From positions 1-35,366 of the forward strand of contig NZ_SSOJ01000133.1 of the NCBI RefSeq assembly GCF_029871205.1: a stretch of DNA of 35,366 nt, in the 5' to 3' direction. Shown here in pieces: positions 15,015-23,440 of this stretch (the stretch's first letter is position 1; the number at the start of each line of letters is the position of its first letter). The stretch comes from Pseudomonas sp. BN417. Its GTDB lineage: Bacteria; Pseudomonadota; Gammaproteobacteria; Pseudomonadales; Pseudomonadaceae. The position numbers were made by a program, and so were the translations under genes. The notes beneath the pieces were generated by a model that ran no database searches, was not told the origin of the DNA, and was given only the letters and a program-made list of their open reading frames with translations.

Positions 15015-17348
15015 GTGCGCCCATTCAGCCGTTGGCTGTCGCAATCCGCATCGCTGGCAACACTCGGCGTGCTCTTTCTGGTGATTCCCCTGGCCAGCCG
15101 CTACTGGCTGGGCTGGTCCAACCTCTTCGGTTATCTCTCCGACCTCGCCTTCGGCAGCTTCCTGATGCTCCTGCTCTACGGCCGTTCGCTGTTCCTGGCG
15201 CTGCCGCTGATGCTGCTCTGGAGCCTGATGGTCCTGGGCAACGCCGAGCTGATCGGCGCCGTCGGCCGGATGCCGGAGCCGAGCGACCTGAAGTATCTGC
15301 TCGACCCGCAGTTCGTCAGCCACTCCACCCAGGGCGGCGGCATCACCCACCCCTACCTGGGCCTCACGCTGGCCGCCAGCCTGCTGGCCTGCCTGCTCTG
15401 CTGGCGCGGGAGTCACCGGCCGCTGTCCTACAAGTGGTTCGCCGCACCCGCCGCGCTGCTGATGGGCCATGTCACCCTGCAGTACGTGCAGCCCAGCGAC
15501 GCCGACCAGTGGCAGCAGTTCAACCTGCCGCACAAGGTGATGGCCAGCGCCGTCAACAGCGGCCAACTGGCAGTCGAGGACTGGCTCGACGGAGACAAGC
15601 CCGGCACCCCGCCGGACATCGCCGGCCTGGCACGCCTGGACCTCGACGGCGCGCCCCTGCTCACCGGACCCGGCCGCGCGCGCAACGTGCTGGTGATCAC
15701 ACTGGAGGGCATTCCCGGCGCCTACATCGCCGCCAACCGCGCGGCGATCAACAGCAGCTACCAGGACTCGCTGATGCCCAAGCTCAGCAGCTGGGCCGAG
15801 CGCGCCATGACCACGCCGGACTACGTGCTGCACAGCCACCAGACCATCCGCGGCCTCTACGCCATGCTCTGCGGCGACTACAGCAAGCTGGACTCGGGCA
15901 CGCCCAAGGGGCTGGAGCTGCTGCACAACCCGGCCCGGGCCAAGGCCTGCCTGCCGTCGCAACTGCACCAGCACGGCTTCAGCACCCACTTCCTGCAAGG
16001 TGCCGGGCTGCGCTTCATGGCCAAGGACAAGATCATGCCGCAGATGGGCTTCGACAAGACCCTGGGGCGCGACTGGTTCCGCAACAAGGCCTACCTGGAG
16101 TTCCCCTGGGGTATGGACGACAAGTCCTTCTTCGAAGGTGCGCTGACCTACGTCAAGCAGCTGCGCCAGCAGAAGAAGCCCTGGATGCTCACCCTGCTCA
16201 CGGTCGGCACCCACCAGCCCTACTCCGCGCCGGCCGACTACCTGGTGCGCTACCCGGACTCGAAGAAGGCCGCGATCGCCTACCTGGATGATGCGGTGGA
16301 TGCCTTCCTCCGCGGCCTGGAGAAACAGGGCGTGCTGAAGAACACCCTGGTGATCATTACCTCGGACGAATCCCACGGCATCGACAAGGTTCGCCTCGCC
16401 TCGGCCTGGGGTTTCAACCTGGTGCTGGCGCCGGAACAGGCCGCCCTGCCGCCGATCAAGAGCGGCGTCTACGGCCATGTCGACCTGACCACCTCGATCC
16501 TCGACTACTTCGGCTACCGGCTGCCGCAGAACCTCTCCGGCCGTTCGCTGTTCCGCGACTACGCCAGCGGACGCGAGATCATGTCCTACACCAACGGCAA
16601 ACTGCGCTACCACGATGGCAAGGAAACCTTCACCGAGTGCGACTTCCGCCAGGTCTGCCGGCGTTATCGCAGCGAAGGCTTCATCGCCGACGAGGCACGC
16701 TACCTGGGCAGTTACGGCGGCAAGAAGGCGCGCCTGGTATCCCAGCGCGCGGCGCTGCTGGACCAGTCGCTGCAGGGCGGCACCCTGGGCCAGGAATACC
16801 AGTTCGCCACCAACGAGAGTATCCGCCTGAAGGAAAAGGCCAAGGACGACTGGGCCGACAACCTGATCGGCGCCCAGTACATGGAGTTGCCGAGGAACAG
16901 CCGCACCAGCGTGCAGATGACCGTCAAGGTGCTGCGCATGGACCGCAAGGGTGCCCAGCTGCGATTGAAGGCAAAGGAGTTCGAGCGTGACGTGGCCTTG
17001 CCGATTCCCGAAATGCCGCTGCTGAAGAAGGGCAAGCCGCTGACGGTGAGCTTTGCCTTCGACAACCCCGAGGCCCGCAAGGCCTTCTCCTTCCACCTGC
17101 TGGCCGAAGGCCGCGGGGTGATCGAGATCAGCGACTTCCGGGTGACCACCGAGCCCCTGCCCGCCTCGGCCATCGCCGCGGACAACCGTGGCCAGGTCGC
17201 CCAGAAACGCCCGCTGCACCCCATCACCACCCTCTTTGGCTTGCTGGCCCGACAACAGGATGCCCTGGAAGCCGAACTGGAAAACCCGGGCCAGGAACGC
17301 GCCGTGCTTCCCGAAAGCACCGAGCTGCGACTGCAGCAGTATCACTGA
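15015..17348 (+). CDS. Membrane sulfatase/phosphotransferase of the LTA-synthase type
   Basis: Inner-membrane protein of about 777 residues. Four or five N-terminal helices (to about residue 155) are followed by a large periplasmic alkaline-phosphatase-fold domain. Metal and catalytic elements are VLVITLEG (Glu near 230), the Thr in HSHQTIRGLY (near 277) and ITSDESHG (near 450). Such enzymes transfer phosphoglycerol or phosphoethanolamine to periplasmic or envelope glycans and lipids. A C-terminal beta domain (about 610-730) is additional. I prefer the GTG at 15015, preceded by CAGGAG; an in-frame ATG at 14928 would add 29 residues but lacks a ribosome site. The acceptor is unknown. Confidence 0.88.
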   Translation: MRPFSRWLSQSASLATLGVLFLVIPLASRYWLGWSNLFGYLSDLAFGSFLMLLLYGRSLFLALPLMLLWSLMVLGNAELIGAVGRMPEPSDLKYLLDPQFVSHSTQGGGITHPYLGLTLAASLLACLLCWRGSHRPLSYKWFAAPAALLMGHVTLQYVQPSDADQWQQFNLPHKVMASAVNSGQLAVEDWLDGDKPGTPPDIAGLARLDLDGAPLLTGPGRARNVLVITLEGIPGAYIAANRAAINSSYQDSLMPKLSSWAERAMTTPDYVLHSHQTIRGLYAMLCGDYSKLDSGTPKGLELLHNPARAKACLPSQLHQHGFSTHFLQGAGLRFMAKDKIMPQMGFDKTLGRDWFRNKAYLEFPWGMDDKSFFEGALTYVKQLRQQKKPWMLTLLTVGTHQPYSAPADYLVRYPDSKKAAIAYLDDAVDAFLRGLEKQGVLKNTLVIITSDESHGIDKVRLASAWGFNLVLAPEQAALPPIKSGVYGHVDLTTSILDYFGYRLPQNLSGRSLFRDYASGREIMSYTNGKLRYHDGKETFTECDFRQVCRRYRSEGFIADEARYLGSYGGKKARLVSQRAALLDQSLQGGTLGQEYQFATNESIRLKEKAKDDWADNLIGAQYMELPRNSRTSVQMTVKVLRMDRKGAQLRLKAKEFERDVALPIPEMPLLKKGKPLTVSFAFDNPEARKAFSFHLLAEGRGVIEISDFRVTTEPLPASAIAADNRGQVAQKRPLHPITTLFGLLARQQDALEAELENPGQERAVLPESTELRLQQYH

Positions 17349-17383
17349 GGGGCTTATGGCCCCAGCCGCCACCGGCGAGTACC

Positions 17384-17470
17384 GTAGGTTGGGCAGAGCG
17401 AAGCGAAGCCCAACAATCCAGACTCCGGAGCCGGGGCTGTGGGGCTTCGCTTCGCTCTGCACCAACCTAC
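17384..17470. repeat. Long inverted repeat, GTAGGTTGG family, copy 1
   Basis: Arms of about 28-30 bp begin GTAGGTTGG and continue through GCAGAGCGAAGCGAAGCCC. They differ by a 1-nt insertion and enclose a spacer of about 30 bp. It lies between the sulfatase and the convergent TetR gene. It could form a large hairpin that ends both transcripts. A second copy is at 23065-23154. Confidence 0.8.
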
Positions 17471-17485
17471 AAAGGCAAGTCCCAC

Positions 17486-18139
17486 CTAGCCGGGCTCTTC
17501 CTCGCTGCGCGCCAGCTCCATGAGGATGCGTGCACAGCAAAGCTCCTCCATCTCCAGCAGCCAGGCTTCCACCTGCTGGCTGTTCAGCTGGGCGGTCAGG
17601 CCATAGCGGCGCCCACCCCAGACGGCGACGAAGAGCGCATCGATGCTTTCCGGGCGCGGCTGGCGTGGCAGGTCGGCGCAGGCGGCCACAGCCTGGCGCC
17701 ACTTGCCGGCAAGCTCCTGGTAGACCCGCTGATGGTGCCAGGGCTCGGCGATGGCGCGCTCCACTTCCATCAGCTCGGCATCGAAGAAGGGCCGCACTTG
17801 CTCTTCCGACTGCCCGCAGGAAAGGCGCACCAGGCGACGCACGCGGGTCTGCCAGTCGAGGCCGGTGGCCAGCACCACTTCGCGCTCCAGGCGCTGAAGC
17901 AGCAGATCGAGCTGGTGACGGACATAGCCGGAGAGCAGCGCCTCCTTGCTGGGGAAATAGTCGTAGAGGGTGCCCACCGCGACCCCGGTTTCCAGGGCGA
18001 CCGCGCGGGTGGTCACCCCGCTCCAGCCTCGCTGGCGAAGAATCCGAACGAAGGCTTCGAAGATGGCCTCGACCGTAAAGCGGGCACGGGCCTGGGTGGG
18101 TCGCTTGAGTGGCTTGTTACGGGGTTTTGCGGACTCCAT
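17486..18139 (-). CDS. TetR-family transcriptional regulator
   Basis: Regulator of 217 residues. The N-terminal basic stretch is followed by a TetR helix-turn-helix (about 22-66) with GVTTRAVALETGVAVGTLYD and YFPSKEALL. The C-terminal domain is helical and ligand-binding. The ATG at 18139 is preceded by AGAGGT. It is divergent from the DUF2855 gene across 82 bp, the usual geometry for a TetR repressor and its target. The ligand is unknown. Confidence 0.92.
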   Translation of the reverse strand: MESAKPRNKPLKRPTQARARFTVEAIFEAFVRILRQRGWSGVTTRAVALETGVAVGTLYDYFPSKEALLSGYVRHQLDLLLQRLEREVVLATGLDWQTRVRRLVRLSCGQSEEQVRPFFDAELMEVERAIAEPWHHQRVYQELAGKWRQAVAACADLPRQPRPESIDALFVAVWGGRRYGLTAQLNSQQVEAWLLEMEELCCARILMELARSEEEPG

Positions 18140-18221
18140 GGGGACCTCTGGCGGTTTCCGAACCCGCAGTGCGGGGGCCCTTGTTAGCCTGTTCCGACCC
18201 CATCCAAAGCAGGAGCCGGAA

Positions 18222-19325
18222 ATGCCGAACCGCAGCACAGTATCACGTCTGTTCACCCGCAAGGACGCCCTCGACCAGACCCGCCTGGTGCGGCAGGAGG
18301 AATACCTGGACGCCGTTGAAGGCGAGATCGTCCTGCGCCTGGACCTCTTCTCCCTCACCACCAACAACATCACCTACGCCGCCTTCGGAGACTCCATGCG
18401 GTACTGGCAATTCTTCCCCACCGGCGAGGACGACTGGGGCCATATGCCGGTCTGGGGTTTTGCCGATGTGCTGGATTCGAAGGTGGAGGGGATTGCGGCC
18501 GGCGAGCGCTTCTACGGCTACTTCCCCATCGCCAGCCACGTGCGCATGCAGCCGGAGCGGATCACCCCACGGGGCTTCTACGATGGCGCCGAGCACCGCC
18601 GGACGCTCACTTCGGCCTACAACCAGTACACCCGCTGCAGCTGGGACAGCTACTACAGCCCCGCCACCGAAGCGTTGCAGATCCTGCTCAAGCCGCTGTT
18701 CCTGACCTCTTCCATGCTGGCCGACTTCCTCGAAGACAACGAGCTGTTCGGTGCCCGCCAGGTCGTGTTCTCCAGCGCCTCCAGCAAGACCGCCTATGGC
18801 ACCGCTGCCTGCCTCGGACGCCAACCCGGCCGTCAGCTGCTGGCCATCACCTCTGCGCGCAACCTCGACATCGTCGAGGGCCTGGGCTGCTACCAGCAGA
18901 GCTGCAGCTACGACCAGCTGGAAAGCCTAGCCAGCGATCAGCCGACGCTCTATGTCGACTTCTCCGGCGACCTGGCTCTGCGTGAGCGGGTGCACCGGCA
19001 CTTCGGCGCCAGCCTGGTCTACAGCTGTTTCGCCGGATCCGCGCAAACGCCGGAAGCCAACGCGCTGGGTTGCGCCGTGGGGCCGCAGCCGGAGTTCTTC
19101 TTCGCGCCGGTGCAGATCCGCAAGCGCAATGCCGAGTGGGGGCCGGAACAGGTGGGCCGGCACATAGGCGAGGGCCTGCTGGACTTCTACCAGCAGGTCA
19201 GCCGCCCGCCCCGGCCCTGGCTACGGGTGGAGGAAGGCCAGGGCTACGAGGCGGCGCGGCAGCTGATTACCGCGCTATTCCACGGCCGGGTCGCCGCGGA
19301 CGAGGGCCACGTCATCCGCCTCTGA
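18222..19325 (+). CDS. DUF2855 family protein (MDR-like)
   Basis: A 367-residue soluble protein. The pattern LTTNNITYAAFGDSMRYWQFFP, then VWGFADVL and GERFYGYFPI, is that of DUF2855, which resembles medium-chain dehydrogenases in its N-terminal fold. The mid-region SSASSKTAYGTA sits where MDR enzymes bind the nucleotide. The start follows AGGAGCCGGAA. It is probably controlled by the divergent TetR gene. The last 51 bp overlap the convergent phospholipase gene. No reaction is established for the family as far as I know. Confidence 0.85.
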   Translation: MPNRSTVSRLFTRKDALDQTRLVRQEEYLDAVEGEIVLRLDLFSLTTNNITYAAFGDSMRYWQFFPTGEDDWGHMPVWGFADVLDSKVEGIAAGERFYGYFPIASHVRMQPERITPRGFYDGAEHRRTLTSAYNQYTRCSWDSYYSPATEALQILLKPLFLTSSMLADFLEDNELFGARQVVFSSASSKTAYGTAACLGRQPGRQLLAITSARNLDIVEGLGCYQQSCSYDQLESLASDQPTLYVDFSGDLALRERVHRHFGASLVYSCFAGSAQTPEANALGCAVGPQPEFFFAPVQIRKRNAEWGPEQVGRHIGEGLLDFYQQVSRPPRPWLRVEEGQGYEAARQLITALFHGRVAADEGHVIRL

Positions 19326-20624
19326 AGCGGACTGCGACAGGATGGTGCGGGTCGCGTTGCGGCTGTGGGCGCCGAAGTGGAGGATCAACCGCACCAGCGC
19401 ATGCTCGAGCGGGAGGTCCTGCTGCTGCGGCGCCAGGCTGTTGCCCTGGCTGAAGTCCGCCTGGCCGTGCCCGTTGGCCAGCCAGTGGGCGATGCGTGCA
19501 TCGAAATCGTCGGCGGCGTCGTAGGCCTCCTGGGACACCACCAGGCGCAGGGACTCGCCATCGAAGGGCGGATAGTCGTCGTCGGTCCGGCTGTCGGCGT
19601 AAGCGCGCAGCAGCGGGCTGTCGTTGCGCCCTTCGCGCAGCAACTGGCGCAGCCAGTCGGCCTGGTACTGCTCCACCTCGGTGTGACGGTTGGCGACCAG
19701 TTCCATGGCCGCCAGCTTGTCGCCATCCAGGCCCAGCGCGGCCTTGAACGCGATCCAGAGCAGCTGCGGCGTGCCCTGCCCCGGCAGGGCCTTGGCATGG
19801 TAGGGCTGGGTCAGATCCTGGATGTAATGCAGGCCCCAGCCGAGGAAGCGATAGCCCCAGTAGGGGTGGCCGCTCTCGAAGGCGAAGCGCGCCAGGCCGA
19901 GGTACTGCTGCACGCGCACTTCCGGATAGGTGCGCGCGAGATAGGGCGCGGCGCGGTAGATGAGCGCGTCCTCGTGGTAGTAGCCGATATGGAAAGGCGC
20001 CTGGGAGGAATACTCGAAACGGGCATCGCCAAAGGGCTGCTTGCCGAAGTTGTAGCGCGCGCCCGCCTCGCCCGGATTGTCGCTGAACAGGTTGATGTCG
20101 TGGCCGTAGTCAGGTTCGTCGGCGGCGCTGGCCACCACTGCCAGTGGCGGCAGCTTCTCGCCCGGCTTCACCTGGTAGAAGCGCCATTCGCGCCACAGGC
20201 TGAGCTTGCGGAACACCAGCACCTCGGCTGCATCCATGGGCGCACGGCCGCTCCAGTCCATACCCGGCAGGGCCTGGACGAAATACGCCAGCTTGATCTC
20301 GGGATTGACCCGCAGCGCCATGAGGAAGACCCGGCGGTGGTCGCCACCGTGGGTCGGGATCCAGCGCAGGTCGTCGGGCCGGGGCGGGTAGTCCGGCAGG
20401 TTGTCGCGAAAGAACTCCTCCTGTTCGTCCAGAAATTGCTCCAGGGCGACGCCCTCCTCCTCCAGGAAGGACTCCAGGCTTTCCACCTCTACCATGGGCG
20501 CGTCCTTGATCTGCGGCAGGCCGGCCAACGCCAGGGCGGTACCCAGGGCGTGGTTGGACCAGGCCAGGGCCGGGGACGGCAGGCCGGTCAGGCACAGGCT
20601 GAGGGCGAGCGCCAGGTACTTCAT
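19275..20624 (-). CDS. Secreted zinc phospholipase C / S1-P1 nuclease-fold protein
   Basis: A 449-residue exported protein of the zinc-dependent phospholipase C/P1 nuclease superfamily. The signal peptide ends ALA at residue 21, so Trp22 would be the mature N-terminus, as in bacterial Zn-PLCs where Trp1 binds zinc. Other ligand patterns fit: HYIQDLTQPYH (His266, Asp270, His276) and HTEVE (His314, Glu318), the same spacing as H-x3-D-x5-H and H-x3-E of the family. It is longer than classical PLCs (about 250-370 residues). GGAG precedes the ATG. It lies 171 bp downstream of pchP on the same strand, beyond a terminator. Substrate, lipid or nucleic acid, is inferred only. Confidence 0.82.
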   Translation of the reverse strand: MKYLALALSLCLTGLPSPALAWSNHALGTALALAGLPQIKDAPMVEVESLESFLEEEGVALEQFLDEQEEFFRDNLPDYPPRPDDLRWIPTHGGDHRRVFLMALRVNPEIKLAYFVQALPGMDWSGRAPMDAAEVLVFRKLSLWREWRFYQVKPGEKLPPLAVVASAADEPDYGHDINLFSDNPGEAGARYNFGKQPFGDARFEYSSQAPFHIGYYHEDALIYRAAPYLARTYPEVRVQQYLGLARFAFESGHPYWGYRFLGWGLHYIQDLTQPYHAKALPGQGTPQLLWIAFKAALGLDGDKLAAMELVANRHTEVEQYQADWLRQLLREGRNDSPLLRAYADSRTDDDYPPFDGESLRLVVSQEAYDAADDFDARIAHWLANGHGQADFSQGNSLAPQQQDLPLEHALVRLILHFGAHSRNATRTILSQSASEADDVALVRGDPAVE

Positions 20625-20752
20625 CGATCACTCCATGACAGGGTTCAAGCAGGGCCCGGCAGGGTACCAGTCACGATGCAAGGCCTCACTGTCCAGCCGG
20701 GACAGCCGGACTCACCAATCAGGCCGACAGGAATCACTCTAGTGCAAAGCAG

Positions 20753-20776
20753 AGCGGCCGCCCTTGGGCGGCCGCT
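20753..20776 (-). terminator. Terminator of pchP
   Basis: AGCGGCCGCCC-TT-GGGCGGCCGCT is an 11-bp GC-rich dyad directly after the pchP stop codon on the minus strand. It is followed by only short T stretches (CTCTGCTTTG). Confidence 0.7.
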
Positions 20777-20795
20777 TGCAGCACTGGCGCGCGCG

Positions 20796-21854
20796 TTACT
20801 GGATCTGTTCGGGCGTCACCACCACCCAGTTCTTGTCCGCCGTCACCGGCAGACCCTGCTTGGCCTGGGCTTCGGCGTTGGCCTTCTGCATGGCGGTGAT
20901 CTGGTCCATGTACTTGGCCTTGCGGTTGATCCAGAGGTTGATGCCGCCTTTGCCGACATCGGTGCCGTGGAACATCATGTAGCCGTCGCTGATGGGGGTA
21001 TCGCCCGCCACCAGGATGGGCTTCTTCCATTCATCGATGTAGGTGAGCACCGCCGCATGCTTGCCGGACATCCAGGTGGCCGGGGTCCAGAGGTAGGGGG
21101 TCAGCTCCAGGTCGAGGTTGGCCTTCTGGTCATACTGGCCATCGGTGATCTGCTTGCGGCTGGTGGTCACGGCGCCGGACTCGCGGTCCTTCAGCAGGGT
21201 GGTCACGCCGATGACGTTCTCCGGCTTGACGTTGTAACCGTACTGCGGGTCCGAGGCGACCATGCGCACCAGCTCCTCCAGGGCGGCGGTCATGATGTAG
21301 ACCTCGATGCCGTTCTCGCTGAGTTTGTTCATCAGCTCCTTCTGCCCGCTGAAGACCTTGGGCGGATTGATCTCGATGGTCTTCACCTCGTCGCCTTCGT
21401 AGTAGGTGGCGGGGACCGGCTTGCCATAGGCCATCAGCTCGTCGACGTAGCCCTTCAGCTCGCGCAGGGTGAAGCCGGAGAACACCTGGGCGACCCAGGG
21501 GTAGCAAACCAGGTCATCCACTTCGCAGAGGCGGTAGTAATAGCTATTGAGGCTTTCCTTGTGGCCCTTCACATCCTTGAAGGGGATCAGCTTGAGCGAG
21601 GGGTCGAGCTTCTCGCGGGTGAGCACGCCCTTCATCTCCAGGAAAGGCAGCAAGGACTCTTCCAGGTCGTAGCGGTAGCTGGTGTTATCCATGTCGAATA
21701 CGGCGAAGTTGCCCTGGTTGGCGTGCTTGGCGATCAGCGCGTCCAACTGCTTGGCGGCGGGTTCCGGCCAGTGCTTCAGCTCGGTGGCGGCCTGGGCGGC
21801 GCCGGCCAGGCCCAGGCACAGCACGGCGGACATGAGTGTCTTGGCGATCTTCAT
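20796..21854 (-). CDS. pchP: Phosphorylcholine phosphatase (periplasmic HAD hydrolase)
   Basis: A 352-residue exported HAD phosphatase. The signal peptide ends near AQA (22). HAD motif I is FDMDNT (Asp54, Asp56, Thr58), and the acidic motif is [10 protein letters not shown] near residue 290. Long blocks such as [31 protein letters not shown] and [13 protein letters not shown] agree with my memory of P. aeruginosa PchP. It releases phosphate from phosphorylcholine, freeing choline for uptake and catabolism to betaine and then glycine. AAAGGAATAAGAAG precedes the start. A phospholipase C-like gene lies next downstream. Confidence 0.93.
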   Translation of the reverse strand: MKIAKTLMSAVLCLGLAGAAQAATELKHWPEPAAKQLDALIAKHANQGNFAVFDMDNTSYRYDLEESLLPFLEMKGVLTREKLDPSLKLIPFKDVKGHKESLNSYYYRLCEVDDLVCYPWVAQVFSGFTLRELKGYVDELMAYGKPVPATYYEGDEVKTIEINPPKVFSGQKELMNKLSENGIEVYIMTAALEELVRMVASDPQYGYNVKPENVIGVTTLLKDRESGAVTTSRKQITDGQYDQKANLDLELTPYLWTPATWMSGKHAAVLTYIDEWKKPILVAGDTPISDGYMMFHGTDVGKGGINLWINRKAKYMDQITAMQKANAEAQAKQGLPVTADKNWVVVTPEQIQ

Positions 21855-22063
21855 CTTCTTATTCCTTTAATGGGTGGAGTGAGGAAGCCCAGATACCAGC
21901 TTCGCCGCCGAACCTAGCAAAGGCCCTGCCCGCCTCCGGCACCAGAACGACCTCCAGCGTTCTCATTGCGCCACGCCATCACCAATGCAAATGCCGCGGG
22001 ATTCAGCGCCACGCGCCAGCCAGCGGCTAGACTCAAGGCCCCCAAGCCGCCAGGAGAAGCGTC

Positions 22064-23041
22064 ATGCTCAAAGCCGAATACAAGACCCGTGGCCCGGTGC
22101 CCCAGGACGTGATCGAAGCCGTGGAACTCCAGCTGCCGCCGGTTGGTGCCGGCCAGGCATTGGTGAAAGTGCTGGCAGCCCCCATCAACCCCTCCGATGT
22201 GCTCACCCTGACCGGCGAGTACGGCATGCTGCCGCCCCTGCCCGCCATAGGCGGCAATGAAGGCGTGGGCGAAGTGCTGGAGGTCGCCGCCGACGTCGGC
22301 AACCTCAAGGTGGGACAGACCGTGCTGCTGCCGGTGGGCAGCGGCACCTGGCGCACGCACCTGATCGCCGAAGCCAGGCAGCTGATCCCACTGCCCAGCG
22401 CTGATCCGCAGCAACTGGCGATGCTCACCGTCAACCCGCCCACCGCCTACCTGATGTTGCGCGACTTCGTCGACCTGCAGCCGGGCGACTGGGTGATCCA
22501 GAACGCGGCCAACTCGGGAGTGGGCAGCTACCTCATCCAGTTGGCGAAGATCCGTGGACTGAAGACCGTCAACGTCGTGCGCCGCGATTCGGCCGTGGCG
22601 GCGGTGCAGGCCGAAGGCGGCGACGTGGTGCTGGTGGATGGCCCGGACCTGCCCAAGCGCGTGCGCGAAGCCACTGGCGGTGCGCCCGTGAAGCTGGGCA
22701 TCGATGCCGTGGGCGGCGCCTCCACCGACCATCTGGCGTCCAGCCTGGCCGAGGGTGGCGTGTTGGTGAACTACGGCCGCATGAGTGGCGAGCCCTGTCA
22801 GATCAACCCCAGCTCCTTCGTGTTCCGCGACGTGACCCTGAAAGGCTTCTGGCTGGCCCGCTGGTTCCGCCAGGCCACCCCGCAGCAGCAGACGCAGCTG
22901 TTCGGCGAGCTGATCCAGCTGATCGCCAGCGGCAAGCTCAAGGCGCGCATCGCCGCCACCTACGACATCAGCCGGATCAAGGAAGCCGTGGCCGCCGCGG
23001 CCGCCGGAGAGCGGGACGGGAAGATCGTGCTGGTGCCGTGA
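22064..23041 (+). CDS. MECR-like zinc-free MDR oxidoreductase (2-enoyl thioester reductase family)
   Basis: A 325-residue NADPH-type medium-chain reductase. The block GEYGMLPPLPAIGGNEGVGE includes Tyr53, the catalytic tyrosine position of mitochondrial-type enoyl thioester reductases, and no zinc-binding Cys/His set is seen. The nucleotide-binding region is VIQNAANSGVGSYLIQLAK. NYGRMSGEP and GFWLARWF are also typical of the MECR branch. The start ATG follows CAGGAGAAGCGTC. It is monocistronic and ends before an inverted repeat. It may reduce enoyl-thioesters or unrelated enals or quinones. Confidence 0.88.
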   Translation: MLKAEYKTRGPVPQDVIEAVELQLPPVGAGQALVKVLAAPINPSDVLTLTGEYGMLPPLPAIGGNEGVGEVLEVAADVGNLKVGQTVLLPVGSGTWRTHLIAEARQLIPLPSADPQQLAMLTVNPPTAYLMLRDFVDLQPGDWVIQNAANSGVGSYLIQLAKIRGLKTVNVVRRDSAVAAVQAEGGDVVLVDGPDLPKRVREATGGAPVKLGIDAVGGASTDHLASSLAEGGVLVNYGRMSGEPCQINPSSFVFRDVTLKGFWLARWFRQATPQQQTQLFGELIQLIASGKLKARIAATYDISRIKEAVAAAAAGERDGKIVLVP

Positions 23042-23064
23042 GGCAGGTTGATTCGGTGTTATCG

Positions 23065-23154
23065 GTAGGTTGGCGCTGAGCGAAGCGAAGCCCAACATGG
23101 CGCGCGTAGCGTGCCTCGGGATCGTTGGGCTTCGCGGAGCTCAGCCCAACCTAC
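23065..23154. repeat. Inverted repeat, GTAGGTTGG family, copy 2
   Basis: The left arm begins GTAGGTTGG and continues GCTGAGCGAAGCGAAGCCCAAC. The right arm is its imperfect complement ending AGCCCAACCTAC. It lies between the MECR-like gene and the convergent DUF1294 gene. Its right arm encodes the last codons and stop of the DUF1294 gene. Confidence 0.75.
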
Positions 23155-23437
23155 TGATCACCCAGCTCCCCAGTATCCCAAGGTGCACGGCCACGATCAG
23201 CCAGAACTTCACCTGGTAGGCGAGCTTGCGGTTCTTGTGGCGGATCAGCCTTTGCGCCAGCAGGCCGCCCGGCCAGCCGCCCAGCAGCTCGTAGAGATGC
23301 AGGCGCGATTCCGGGATGCGTTGCGCACCGGCCACCGCGAAGCGCTTGTCTCGCCAGTAAGCGACAAAGCACACCAGGCTCATCAGCAGGTAGGTGAGCA
23401 GCAACGCCTGGACGGGCCAGGCGATTTCCAGGGACAA
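23141..23437 (-). CDS. DUF1294 membrane protein
   Basis: A 98-residue membrane protein with two hydrophobic helices (about 8-27 and 75-94). Between them is the DUF1294 signature: YWRDKRFAVAGAQRIPE, then LLGGWPGGLLAQRLIRHKNRK. It starts with TTG at 23437, preceded by GGAG that overlaps the helicase end; only 3 bp separate the helicase stop from this start, so translation is probably coupled. DUF1294 is often fused to a cold-shock domain in other bacteria, which supports an RNA-related role beside a DEAD-box helicase. The last four residues (SRLG) and the stop come from the inverted repeat. Confidence 0.85.
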   Translation of the reverse strand: MSLEIAWPVQALLLTYLLMSLVCFVAYWRDKRFAVAGAQRIPESRLHLYELLGGWPGGLLAQRLIRHKNRKLAYQVKFWLIVAVHLGILGSWVISRLG

Positions 23438-23440
23438 GGC

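Noticed and set aside
15003-17702. An 899-codon open frame on the minus strand across the sulfatase gene
   Set aside because: It is the antisense of a well-supported membrane sulfatase with conserved metal sites. Its composition is typical of high-GC shadow frames.
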